From assembly GCF_024756255.1 (NCBI RefSeq), contig NZ_JANUHB010000003.1:1-64000 (forward strand): a DNA stretch of 64,000 nt. Reading direction: 5' to 3'. The position numbers were made by a program, and so were the translations under genes. The notes beneath the pieces were generated by a model. That model saw only the letters and a program-made list of their open reading frames with translations. It had not been told where the DNA came from and did no database searches. Within the stretch, counting starts at the first letter, position 1, and each line of letters starts with the position of its first letter. Source of the DNA: Massilia agilis. Its GTDB lineage: Bacteria > Pseudomonadota > Gammaproteobacteria > Burkholderiales > Burkholderiaceae_D. Positions 34,617 to 42,550 of the stretch are shown here, piece by piece.

Positions 34617-35570
34617 ATGAGCTTCCTCACGCTTGACCTCAACCTGCTGCGCGTGTTCGACGCAGTGATGACCGAACAAAACCTCACGCGCGCGGCCGGC
34701 CACCTGGCCATGACCCAGCCGGCCGTGTCGAACGCGATCAAGCGCCTGCGCGAGAGCCTGGGCGACGAGCTGCTCATCCGCACCGCCTACGGCGTCAAGC
34801 CCACCCCGCGCGCCGAGGCGATGTGGCCGTCGGTGCGCGCCGCGCTGGCGTCGATGGAGGCGGCGGTGATGCCCGAGACCTTCGACGTGTCGAAGGCGCA
34901 GGCCACCTTCCGCATGGCGATGGCCGACGCCACCGCCGCGTACTGGCTGCCCTCGCTGATGCGTTCGATCGAGCGCGAGGCGCCGGGCGTGAACATCCGC
35001 ATGGTGCCGCTGACCACGCGCGAGCCGCGCCCGCTGCTGCTGCGCGGCGACATCGACCTGGCGGTCGGCTTCTTTCCTGGCGTGGCGGCGCAGCTGTCGT
35101 ACGAAGTCGGCTCGCCGATCCGGCACGAGCGGCTGTACTCGGGCGAATACGTGTGCGTGATGCGCAAGACCCACCCGCTGGCCAAGGCCAAGCTCGACAT
35201 CGACGCCTATTGCAGGGCCAACCACCTGCTGGTGAGTTTTTCCGGCCGCGCGCACGGCCTGGTGGACGAAGCGCTGGCCCAGCTGGGGCGCGAGCGGCGG
35301 ATTTTGCTGACGGTGAACCAGTTCTTCACCGCGGGACGGGTGGTGGCCAACTCGGACCTGGTGACGGTGCTGCCCAAGCACCTGATGGTCGCCACCGGCA
35401 TGACCGATGCGCTGGTGTGGCGCGAACTGCCGTTCGCGATGCCGGCCGTGCACCTGGACATGCTGTGGCACGAACGCGACGGCCGCAGCCCGGCACACCG
35501 CTGGCTGCGCCAGAACCTCGAAAGCATGGCTGCCAACGCGCAGCCGAAGCCGGAAAAGAAAGTCGCCTGA
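34617..35570 (+). CDS. LysR family transcriptional regulator
   Basis: The 317-residue product has the LysR helix-turn-helix (LNLLRVFDAVMTEQNLTRAAGHLAMTQPAVSNAIKRLRE) and a substrate-binding domain of about 220 residues. The NodD/LinR-like features FRMAMADATAAYWLPSL and DIDLAVGFFPG are visible. The inducer and target are unknown; no gene is closely divergent from it except the small membrane-protein gene 150 bp away. A family B repeat begins 2 bp after its stop. Confidence 0.93.
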   Translation: MSFLTLDLNLLRVFDAVMTEQNLTRAAGHLAMTQPAVSNAIKRLRESLGDELLIRTAYGVKPTPRAEAMWPSVRAALASMEAAVMPETFDVSKAQATFRMAMADATAAYWLPSLMRSIEREAPGVNIRMVPLTTREPRPLLLRGDIDLAVGFFPGVAAQLSYEVGSPIRHERLYSGEYVCVMRKTHPLAKAKLDIDAYCRANHLLVSFSGRAHGLVDEALAQLGRERRILLTVNQFFTAGRVVANSDLVTVLPKHLMVATGMTDALVWRELPFAMPAVHLDMLWHERDGRSPAHRWLRQNLESMAANAQPKPEKKVA

Positions 35571-35572
35571 TC

Positions 35573-35649
35573 CGTAGGGTGGGCTCTTGAGCCCACGCGC
35601 CTCACACGTGCCGCGTGCGCACCGCGTGGGCACAAGTGCCCACCCTACG
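35573..35649. repeat. Dispersed palindromic repeat, family B
   Basis: CGTAGGGTGGGC at the left and GCCCACCCTACG at the right are exact inverted repeats, with GAGCCCACGCG and CGCGTGGGC inside. It starts right after the LysR-type gene stop and ends 15 bp before the convergent Lrp-type gene. Confidence 0.85.
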
Positions 35650-35663
35650 AAATGGTAGCTCGG

Positions 35664-36119
35664 CTACTTGATCGGCAACTTGGTCGTGTTCTTGACCTCT
35701 TCCATCACCGCATACGTGTGCGTTTCGCGCACGCCCTTCTGCAGCAGCGTCTTGCCCAGGAATTCGCGATACGCGGCCATGTCCTTGACCCGCGCCTTGA
35801 CCAGGTAGTCGAACCCGCCCGCCACCATGTGGCACTCGAGCACTTCGGGAATCAGCTGCACGCTCTGTTTGAACGCATCGAACACCTCCGGCGTGGTGCG
35901 GTCCAGCACCACCTCGATGAACACCAGCAGCGACACATCCAGCAGCTGCGGATTGAGCTGCGCCGTGTAGCCCATGATGTAGCCGGCCTCGTGCAGCTTG
36001 CGCACCCGCTCCAGGCAGGCCGCCGGCGACAGGTTCACCCGCGCCGCCAGCTCGACGTTGCTGATCCGCCCGTCACTCTGCAGTTCGGCGAGGATCTTCT
36101 TGCTAATCTTGTCCAGCAT
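35664..36119 (-). CDS. Lrp-type regulator, probable PutR-like activator of putA
   Basis: The 151-residue product has the Lrp winged helix (DKISKKILAELQSDGRISNVELAARV, then PAACLERVRKLHEAG) and a RAM domain with GGFDYLVKARVKD. It is divergent from putA with a 214-bp gap. Since the PutA here lacks the DNA-binding ribbon-helix-helix domain, proline-responsive control by this regulator is likely, as for PutR/BkdR-like proteins elsewhere. Two dyads in the gap are candidate binding sites. Confidence 0.88.
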   Translation of the reverse strand: MLDKISKKILAELQSDGRISNVELAARVNLSPAACLERVRKLHEAGYIMGYTAQLNPQLLDVSLLVFIEVVLDRTTPEVFDAFKQSVQLIPEVLECHMVAGGFDYLVKARVKDMAAYREFLGKTLLQKGVRETHTYAVMEEVKNTTKLPIK

Positions 36120-36146
36120 CCCGTTCTCTCTCGGCTTGTAAATATT

Positions 36147-36203
36147 ATTTGGCCAAATTCTCTCACCAAAAACTATCTTTAGCCAGTCTTCTGTAAAAAC
36201 AGA
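36147..36203. promoter_or_regulatory. Candidate operator region between the Lrp-type gene and putA
   Basis: ATTTGGCCAAAT (36147-36158) is a perfect 12-bp palindrome. TCTGT-AAAA-ACAGA (36190-36203) is a second dyad 31 bp on. Both lie in the AT-rich gap between the divergent Lrp-type gene and putA and fit the short dyads bound by Lrp proteins. Confidence 0.5.
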
Positions 36204-36333
36204 ATTAATCCAGACAATTTCCCTCTACAATCCAAATCATCTATTAGCGCTTGACATCGCGCCTGGCAGCCACAAGCAGCCCGGCGCGTTTTTGCGCCGT
36301 GTTCCATCCGATCATTCTTTTTGAAGAGTCCAC

Positions 36334-39300
36334 ATGCAGATTGCCGCTTCCCCGGGAGCCCTGTTCGTCCCGTTCGATGCACTCCAGGCTGAAATCAAGC
36401 GCGAGCAAAGCCCGCTGCGCGCTGCCATCACCGCCGCCTACCGCCGCGACGAGGGGCAAGCCGTCGAATGGCTGCTGGCGCAGGGCGCACGCCCGAGCAG
36501 CGATGCCTACATGCTGGCACACCGGCTGGTGTCGAGCGTGCGCGAAAAGCGCACCCGCGCCTCTGGCGTGGACGCGCTGATGCACGAATTCTCGCTGTCG
36601 TCGGAAGAAGGCGTGGCGCTGATGTGCCTGGCCGAGGCGCTGCTGCGCATCCCGGACACCGCCACCGCCGACCGCCTGATCGCCGACAAGATCAGCAAGG
36701 GCGACTGGAAGCGCCACCTGGGCGAGTCGCCGTCGCTGTTCGTGAACGCGGCCACCTGGGGCCTGCTCATCACCGGCAAGCTGGTGTCGACCAGCAGCGA
36801 AGGCGGCCTGGGCACCGCACTCACGCGCTTGATCGCCAAGGGCGGCGAGCCGCTGATCCGCAAAGGGGTGGACGTGGCGATGCGCATGCTGGGCAACCAG
36901 TTCGTGACCGGCCAGACCATCGACGAAGCGCTCAAGAACAGCCGCGAGAACGAAACCCGCGGCTACCGCTATTCCTACGACATGCTGGGCGAGGCGGCGC
37001 TGACCGAAGCGGACGCGAAGCACTACTACGCCGCCTATGAAATGGCGATCCATGCGATCGGCAAGGCATCGAACGGGCGCGGCATCAAGAACGGGCCGGG
37101 CATCTCGGTCAAGCTGTCGGCCCTGCACCCGCGCTACAGCCGCGCGCAGCTCGACCGGGTGATGGGCGAACTGCTGCCGCGCCTGAAAAGCCTGCTGCTG
37201 CTGGCCAGGCAGTACAACATCGGCCTGAATATCGACGCCGAGGAAGCGGACCGCCTGGAAATCTCGCTCGACATGATGGAGGCGCTGGCCTTCGATCCCG
37301 AGCTGGCGGGCTTCGACGGCATCGGCTTCGTGGTGCAGGCCTACTCCAAGCGCTGCCCGTTCGTGATCGACTACCTGGTCGACCTGGCGCGCCGCAGCGG
37401 CCGCAGGTTCATGATCCGCCTGGTGAAGGGCGCCTACTGGGACGCCGAAATCAAGCGTGCGCAGGTCGACGGCCTGCCCGGCTTCCCGGTCTATACGCGC
37501 AAGGTGTACACGGACGTGTCGTACCTGACCTGCGCGCGCAAGCTGCTGGGCGTGACCGACGTGATCTACCCGCAGTTCGCCACCCACAACGCGCACACGC
37601 TGTCGGTCATCTACACCTGGGCGCGTGCAGAGAACATCGACGATTACGAATTCCAGTGCCTGCACGGCATGGGCGAAACGCTGTACGACCAGGTGGTCGG
37701 CAGCGAGAACCTGGGCCGCGCATGCCGCATCTACGCGCCGGTGGGTTCGCATGAAACGCTGCTGGCCTACCTGGTGCGGCGCCTGCTGGAAAACGGCGCC
37801 AACACCTCGTTCGTCAACCAGATCGTGGACGAGAACGTGCCGATCGATACGCTGCTGGCCGATCCGTTCGAGACCGCGCGCGCCTACAAGGGCAAGCCGC
37901 ATCCGTCGATCGCGCTGCCGCCGGCGCTGTTCGGCAAGGAGCGCAAGAATTCGGCCGGTACCGACCTGTCGAACGAGGACAGCCTGCGGCTGCTCGCGGT
38001 CGAACTGGGCAAGCAACGTTCATACAACGCCGGCCCGCTGGTCGCAGGCAGCACCGAAGCGGGCGCGCCGCTGAACGTGGTGAACCCGGCGCAGAACGCC
38101 GACGTGGTCGGCCAGGTGCGCGAAGCATCGCGCGCGGACGTCGAGACCGCGCTGGCCGCCGCCGCGGCGTTTGCGCAGGAGTGGCAAGACACGCCGGCCG
38201 CAAAGCGCGCCGAGCTGCTCGAGCGCGTGGCCGACCTGTACGAGCGCGACCACGCCGAGCTGATGGCGCTGGCCGTGCGCGAGGCCGGCAAGTCGCTGCC
38301 CAACGCGATCGCCGAAATCCGCGAGGCAGCGGACTTTCTGCGCTACTACGCCCAGCAGGTGCGCGCCACGGCGCCGGCACAGGCGCTTGGTCCCGTCACC
38401 TGCATCAGCCCGTGGAACTTCCCGCTGGCGATCTTCACCGGCCAGGTGGCGGCAGCACTGGCCGCCGGCAACGTGGTGCTGGCCAAGCCGGCCGAGCAAA
38501 CCCCACTGATCGCGCACCGGGCCGTGGAGCTGTTCATCGAAGCGGGCATTGCGCCGGCCGCGCTGCAGCTGCTGCCGGGCCGGGGCGAAGTGGTGGGCGC
38601 CGCGCTCACGGCCGATGCGCGCATCAAGGGCGTGATCTTCACCGGCTCGACTGAAGTGGCGCAACTAATCAACCGCACGCTGGCCGAACGCGGCATCAAG
38701 GAAGGCTGCGACATTGCACTGATCGCCGAAACCGGCGGCCAGAACGCGCTGATCGTCGATTCGTCGGCGCTGCCCGAGCAGGTGGTGAACGACGTGCTCA
38801 CCTCCGCCTTCGACAGCGCCGGCCAGCGCTGCTCGGCGCTGCGCGTGCTGTTCCTGCAGGAGGAAATCGCCGACAAAACGATCCGCATGCTCAAGGGCGC
38901 AATGAGCGAACTGCGCGTGGGCTGCCCGGACCGGCTGTCGACCGACATCGGCCCGGTCATCGACGCCGAAGCGCAGCGCAACCTGCTGGGCCACATCGAG
39001 CGCATGAAGGCCTCGGCCAGGGACCACTTTGCGCTCGAGCTGCCGGAAAGCGTGAACGCGCAGGGCACCTTCGTGCCGCCGACGGTGCTGGAAATCGATT
39101 CGCTCGCGCAGCTGACGCACGAGGTGTTCGGCCCGGTGCTGCACGTGGTGCGCTATCGCCGCGACGACCTGGGCAAGGTGGTCGACTCGATCAACGCAAC
39201 CGGCTACGGCCTGACGCTGGGCGTCCATTCGCGCATCGACGAGACGATCGATTTCATCACCGCGCGCGCCCACATCGGCAACATCTACGTGAACCGCAAT

Positions 39301-39981
39301 ATCGTCGGCGCCGTGGTTGGCGTGCAGCCGTTCGGCGGCGAGGGCAAGTCCGGCACCGGGCCCAAGGCGGGCGGGCCGCTGTACCTGAAGCGCCTGCAGC
39401 GCCAGGCGGCACCGCTGCTGCAGCACGAACGCCAGGCCGATCCGGGCCTGGCCGCGCTGCTGCAATGGATGCATTCGAACGGCCACACCGAGGCCGAGGC
39501 GCTCGGCGCGCAATACGCGAAAGTGGCGCTCACCGGCATCACGCTGGAACTGCCGGGGCCAACCGGCGAGCGTAACCGCTTGTCGTTTGCGCCGCGCGGC
39601 AACGTGCTCTGTGTCGCGGCAACGGTGCAGGGCATGCTCAACCAGCTCGCGGCGGCGCTGTCGACCGGTAATCGCGCCGTGGTGCCGCTCGCCGGCCGTG
39701 ACCTGATTCCGGGCGAACTGCCACAACAGGCGCGCGACCGCGTCCGTTTCATAAAGGACGAAGAAATCGCAGGCACCGAATTCCATGCAGCATTGCTCGA
39801 AACCGGCGCGAACGCGAATGTACGCATGCAGCTGGCGGCCCGCCCGGGTGCCATCGTTGCAATCGTTGATACCGATGGGCAATCAGCGATCCCGGTCTGG
39901 CGCCTGGTTGCCGAGCGGGCAGTGTGCGTGAACACGACTGCGGCTGGCGGTAACGCAAGCCTCATGACTTTGGGTCTGTAA
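36334..39981 (+). CDS. putA: Bifunctional proline dehydrogenase / delta-1-pyrroline-5-carboxylate dehydrogenase
   Basis: The 1215-residue protein oxidises proline to glutamate. The N-terminal half holds the FAD-dependent proline dehydrogenase barrel (VKLSALHPRY, RLVKGAYWDAEIKRAQ). From about residue 570 an aldehyde dehydrogenase follows, with the Glu segment IAETGGQNALIVDS and the catalytic Cys in SAGQRCSALRVL. A C-terminal aldehyde-dehydrogenase-like domain (about 1000-1215) completes the long PutA form. The N-terminal ribbon-helix-helix repressor domain of E. coli PutA is absent. The start at 36334 has no strong Shine-Dalgarno site. Confidence 0.96.
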   Translation: MQIAASPGALFVPFDALQAEIKREQSPLRAAITAAYRRDEGQAVEWLLAQGARPSSDAYMLAHRLVSSVREKRTRASGVDALMHEFSLSSEEGVALMCLAEALLRIPDTATADRLIADKISKGDWKRHLGESPSLFVNAATWGLLITGKLVSTSSEGGLGTALTRLIAKGGEPLIRKGVDVAMRMLGNQFVTGQTIDEALKNSRENETRGYRYSYDMLGEAALTEADAKHYYAAYEMAIHAIGKASNGRGIKNGPGISVKLSALHPRYSRAQLDRVMGELLPRLKSLLLLARQYNIGLNIDAEEADRLEISLDMMEALAFDPELAGFDGIGFVVQAYSKRCPFVIDYLVDLARRSGRRFMIRLVKGAYWDAEIKRAQVDGLPGFPVYTRKVYTDVSYLTCARKLLGVTDVIYPQFATHNAHTLSVIYTWARAENIDDYEFQCLHGMGETLYDQVVGSENLGRACRIYAPVGSHETLLAYLVRRLLENGANTSFVNQIVDENVPIDTLLADPFETARAYKGKPHPSIALPPALFGKERKNSAGTDLSNEDSLRLLAVELGKQRSYNAGPLVAGSTEAGAPLNVVNPAQNADVVGQVREASRADVETALAAAAAFAQEWQDTPAAKRAELLERVADLYERDHAELMALAVREAGKSLPNAIAEIREAADFLRYYAQQVRATAPAQALGPVTCISPWNFPLAIFTGQVAAALAAGNVVLAKPAEQTPLIAHRAVELFIEAGIAPAALQLLPGRGEVVGAALTADARIKGVIFTGSTEVAQLINRTLAERGIKEGCDIALIAETGGQNALIVDSSALPEQVVNDVLTSAFDSAGQRCSALRVLFLQEEIADKTIRMLKGAMSELRVGCPDRLSTDIGPVIDAEAQRNLLGHIERMKASARDHFALELPESVNAQGTFVPPTVLEIDSLAQLTHEVFGPVLHVVRYRRDDLGKVVDSINATGYGLTLGVHSRIDETIDFITARAHIGNIYVNRNIVGAVVGVQPFGGEGKSGTGPKAGGPLYLKRLQRQAAPLLQHERQADPGLAALLQWMHSNGHTEAEALGAQYAKVALTGITLELPGPTGERNRLSFAPRGNVLCVAATVQGMLNQLAAALSTGNRAVVPLAGRDLIPGELPQQARDRVRFIKDEEIAGTEFHAALLETGANANVRMQLAARPGAIVAIVDTDGQSAIPVWRLVAERAVCVNTTAAGGNASLMTLGL

Positions 39982-40021
39982 TGATGACGTAGCAGTTGTT
40001 TTTTTCCCTTTGGAGGTAGAC

Positions 40022-41137
40022 ATGTTAGTTGGCGTTCCAAAAGAAATAAAAAACCACGAATACCGAGTCGGCTTGACGCCGCCATCCGTTCACGAACTGG
40101 TGGCGCGTGGCCACAAGGTCATGGTGCAGCACAACGCGGGCGCCGACATTGGCTTGTCCGACGACCAGTACCTGGCGGCCGGCGCCACGATCGTCGAGAC
40201 CGCCAAGGAGATCTTCGCGCGGGCCGAGATGATCGTGAAGGTCAAGGAGCCGCAGCCGGTCGAATGCGCCATGCTGCGCGAAGGCCAGATTCTGTACACC
40301 TACCTGCACCTGGCGCCGGACCCCGAGCAGACCGCGGCGCTGGTCAAGTCGGGCGCAATCTGCATCGCCTACGAAACCATCACCGGCCCTGGCGGCGGCT
40401 TGCCGCTGCTGGCGCCCATGAGCGAAGTGGCTGGCCGCATGGCGATCCAGGCGGGCGCCAGCCACCTTGAAAAGTCGAAAGGCGGCATGGGCTTGTTGCT
40501 GGGCGGCGTGCCGGGCGTGGCCGCAGGCCATATCGTCATCATCGGCGCCGGCGTGGTCGGTACCAATGCGCTGCAGATGGCTGTGGGCACCGGGGCACGG
40601 GTGACGGTGCTGGACAAGAACATTGACCGCCTGCGCCAGCTCGACCTGGTCTATGGCAATCGCATCTCGACCCTGTTCTCCAACGCGCACGCGATCGAAG
40701 AAGCGGTGCTGTCGGCCGACCTTGTGATCGGCGGCGTGCTGGTGCCCGGCGCGGCGGCGCCCAAGCTGGTCACCCGCAGCATGATCTCGCGCATGAAGAA
40801 GGGCGCGGTGGTCGTGGACGTGGCGATCGACCAGGGCGGCTGCTTCGAAACCTCGCATCCCACCACCCATGCCGAGCCGACCTTCGTGGTCGACGGCGTC
40901 GTGCACTACTGCGTGGCCAACATGCCGGGCGCCGTGGCCCGTACGTCGACCTTTGCCCTGAATAACGCCACCATCGGCCACGCCGTCGCGCTGGCGGACA
41001 AAGGCTGGCGCAAGGCACTGGCTGACGACGTGCACCTGCGCAATGGCCTGAACGTCTGCCAGGGCAAGGTAACCTATGCCGCCGTGGCGAAGGACCTGGG
41101 TTACGACTACGTGTCGGCCGAGTCGATGCTAGGCTGA
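40022..41137 (+). CDS. ald: Alanine dehydrogenase
   Basis: The start at 40022 has a strong GGAGG and gives MLVGVPKEIKNHEYRVGLTP, 371 residues, the usual length. The NAD-binding motif is GAGVVGTNALQMAVGTGARVTVLDKN, and SEVAGRMAIQAGA is the family signature. It interconverts L-alanine with pyruvate and ammonia. The gene follows putA after 40 bp, so both amino-acid catabolic genes are probably one transcript. Its last 31 bases overlap the convergent mtnN gene. Confidence 0.97.
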   Translation: MLVGVPKEIKNHEYRVGLTPPSVHELVARGHKVMVQHNAGADIGLSDDQYLAAGATIVETAKEIFARAEMIVKVKEPQPVECAMLREGQILYTYLHLAPDPEQTAALVKSGAICIAYETITGPGGGLPLLAPMSEVAGRMAIQAGASHLEKSKGGMGLLLGGVPGVAAGHIVIIGAGVVGTNALQMAVGTGARVTVLDKNIDRLRQLDLVYGNRISTLFSNAHAIEEAVLSADLVIGGVLVPGAAAPKLVTRSMISRMKKGAVVVDVAIDQGGCFETSHPTTHAEPTFVVDGVVHYCVANMPGAVARTSTFALNNATIGHAVALADKGWRKALADDVHLRNGLNVCQGKVTYAAVAKDLGYDYVSAESMLG

Positions 41138-41889
41138 CCAATCTGGTAGCAAAAACGCCTGACGATGTGAAAGGCGTATTGCGCGGCCACTGACTTCACG
41201 AAACGCATGAAGTCGGTGGCCGCGTTTTCATTGGCGTTGTCCGAAATGGCTCGGATGACGGCGCATGGCACGCCAAGTTCATGGCACACCTGGGCAACTG
41301 CCGCCCCTTCCATTTCAACCGCTACCAGACCGGGCAAATCGTCGTTCAGCTGCGCCAGGCGTGCTTTGTCGTTCATGAACTGGTCACCGCTCGCCACCAG
41401 TCCGTGGTGGACGCGTGGTTGCGCCAGGCTGAAGACATTGCGTTCAGTCTCGCTGATGGCGTCCTCCAGGCCATGATCGAGAAACCATTGTGCTGCCGTC
41501 ACCAGCTGTTGGCCGAGATGATGGTCGCCCAGGAAGTGGGTTTGCCCGGTGAGCGGCACTTCAAAGCGCGGAAATAGCGGACTGGCATCCATGTCGTGCT
41601 GGACCAACGATTCGGCCACCACGATGTCGCCAACACGGATGCTTTTGTCACCAGCACCAGCCACGCCGGTAAAGACGATGTGGGTAACTCTGAATTTTTC
41701 CACAAGGGTTGTCGCTGTCATGGCCGCAGCAACCTTGCCTATACGCGATAAAACGCATACAGCGTCGATTTTCCAGAGTCGACCGACAAAGTACTCGCGC
41801 TGCCCATGGACGAGCCTGGAGGGGCCTTCCATGGCTTCCACGAGACCCTGCTGTTCGTCAGCCAAGGCGCTGATGATGCCTAATCGCAT
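41107..41889 (-). CDS. mtnN: 5'-methylthioadenosine/S-adenosylhomocysteine nucleosidase
   Basis: The 260-residue product opens LGIISALADEQQGL, has GVAGAGDKSIRVGDIVV for the purine site, and catalytic residues in VEMEGAAVAQVC (Glu) and RAISDNAN (Asp). It splits methylthioadenosine and S-adenosylhomocysteine, releasing adenine and a thioribose, in methionine salvage. It is slightly longer than E. coli MtnN (232). Its start faces the 530-bp inverted duplication with the DnaA-box-like cluster. Confidence 0.93.
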   Translation of the reverse strand: MRLGIISALADEQQGLVEAMEGPSRLVHGQREYFVGRLWKIDAVCVLSRIGKVAAAMTATTLVEKFRVTHIVFTGVAGAGDKSIRVGDIVVAESLVQHDMDASPLFPRFEVPLTGQTHFLGDHHLGQQLVTAAQWFLDHGLEDAISETERNVFSLAQPRVHHGLVASGDQFMNDKARLAQLNDDLPGLVAVEMEGAAVAQVCHELGVPCAVIRAISDNANENAATDFMRFVKSVAAQYAFHIVRRFCYQIGQPSIDSADT

Positions 41890-41960
41890 ATTTTGGACGC
41901 TTTCTTAGTGGTGGCGTTGGCAGGAAAACCCGTTCAAGACATGCTGGCATGCGCTGTCGA

Positions 41961-42490
41961 CGCCTGAACCAGTTTTCCATATATAAGTTAGAAGATGAGT
42001 ATACGAAGTTGATAGTGATAGTAAACAGGCAGACTTCTGTGGATAAGTTCGATTTTCTCCACAACGTCAATTGTTTACGTGCGCCTGAACTCGCTGGACA
42101 ACGCTTGCATCTGGCGCGAACGTAAACTGGACAAAAAAGTCCGTTGCCGGCAAACCCTTGCTTTTGCACATCTGATCCTGTGGATATTCAATGGGTTGTC
42201 CACAAACACCTTGCCTCAACCTCATTTCTGGCCCTTTTTCAGCACTCATCTGTGGAAAACACTCTGGATATCCACAGCACGAGATGTGAAGAAACCAGCT
42301 TCTGTTGAGCAAGCAAATTTTTGTTCAGTTTACGTTCCTGCCTGGTCCAGCGTTTGTCCAGCGGCTTTTCTGTGCCGTAAACCACTGATCCTGTGGAAAA
42401 AACTCGTCTTATCCACAATTCCAGTCGCGTTTACTATCACTACTATCTTCGTATACTCACTCGTTAACTCATATATGGAAAACTTCAGGC
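41961..42490. repeat. Large imperfect inverted duplication with DnaA-box-like pairs
   Basis: The left part from 41961 (CGCCTGAA, AGTTTTCCATATATAA, GAGTATACGAAG, GATAGTGATAGTAAAC) and the reverse complement of the right part up to 42490 (GGCCTGAA, GTTTTCCATATATGAG, GAGTATACGAAG, TAGTGATAGTAAAC) align over about 260 bp per arm, centred near 42225. No real gene is seen inside; a 152-codon frame crosses it but looks accidental. The 660-bp gap between mtnN and the GMC oxidoreductase consists almost wholly of this structure. Confidence 0.85.
42038..42417. other. Cluster of eight DnaA-box-like 9-mers in mirror pairs
   Basis: Two perfect TTATCCACA boxes lie at 42038-42046 (reverse) and 42409-42417 (forward). 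One-mismatch forms are TGTGGATAT 42179-42187 paired with ATATCCACA 42268-42276, and TTGTCCACA 42196-42204 paired with TGTGGAAAA 42251-42259, the latter two mismatches from consensus. TTCTCCACA 42055-42063 pairs with TGTGGAAAA 42392-42400. Six GTTTAC/GTAAAC motifs form three further mirror pairs. This suggests protein binding on a symmetric scaffold, perhaps DnaA. Confidence 0.6.
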
Positions 42491-42550
42491 CGGGTGTATG
42501 CTTGCCAGAACACAAACCCTGGAAGCGCACGACCTGAAAGGACGAGCAGC

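Noticed and set aside
41961-42490. Calling the DnaA-box cluster the chromosomal origin
   Set aside because: dnaA, dnaN and rpmH are not adjacent and no skew was computed; only an origin-like or DnaA-binding element can be claimed.
42079-42537. A 152-codon plus-strand frame inside the inverted duplication
   Set aside because: It crosses DnaA-like boxes and the symmetric arms, has no ribosome site, and its other arm lacks a matching frame, so the DNA structure explains it better.
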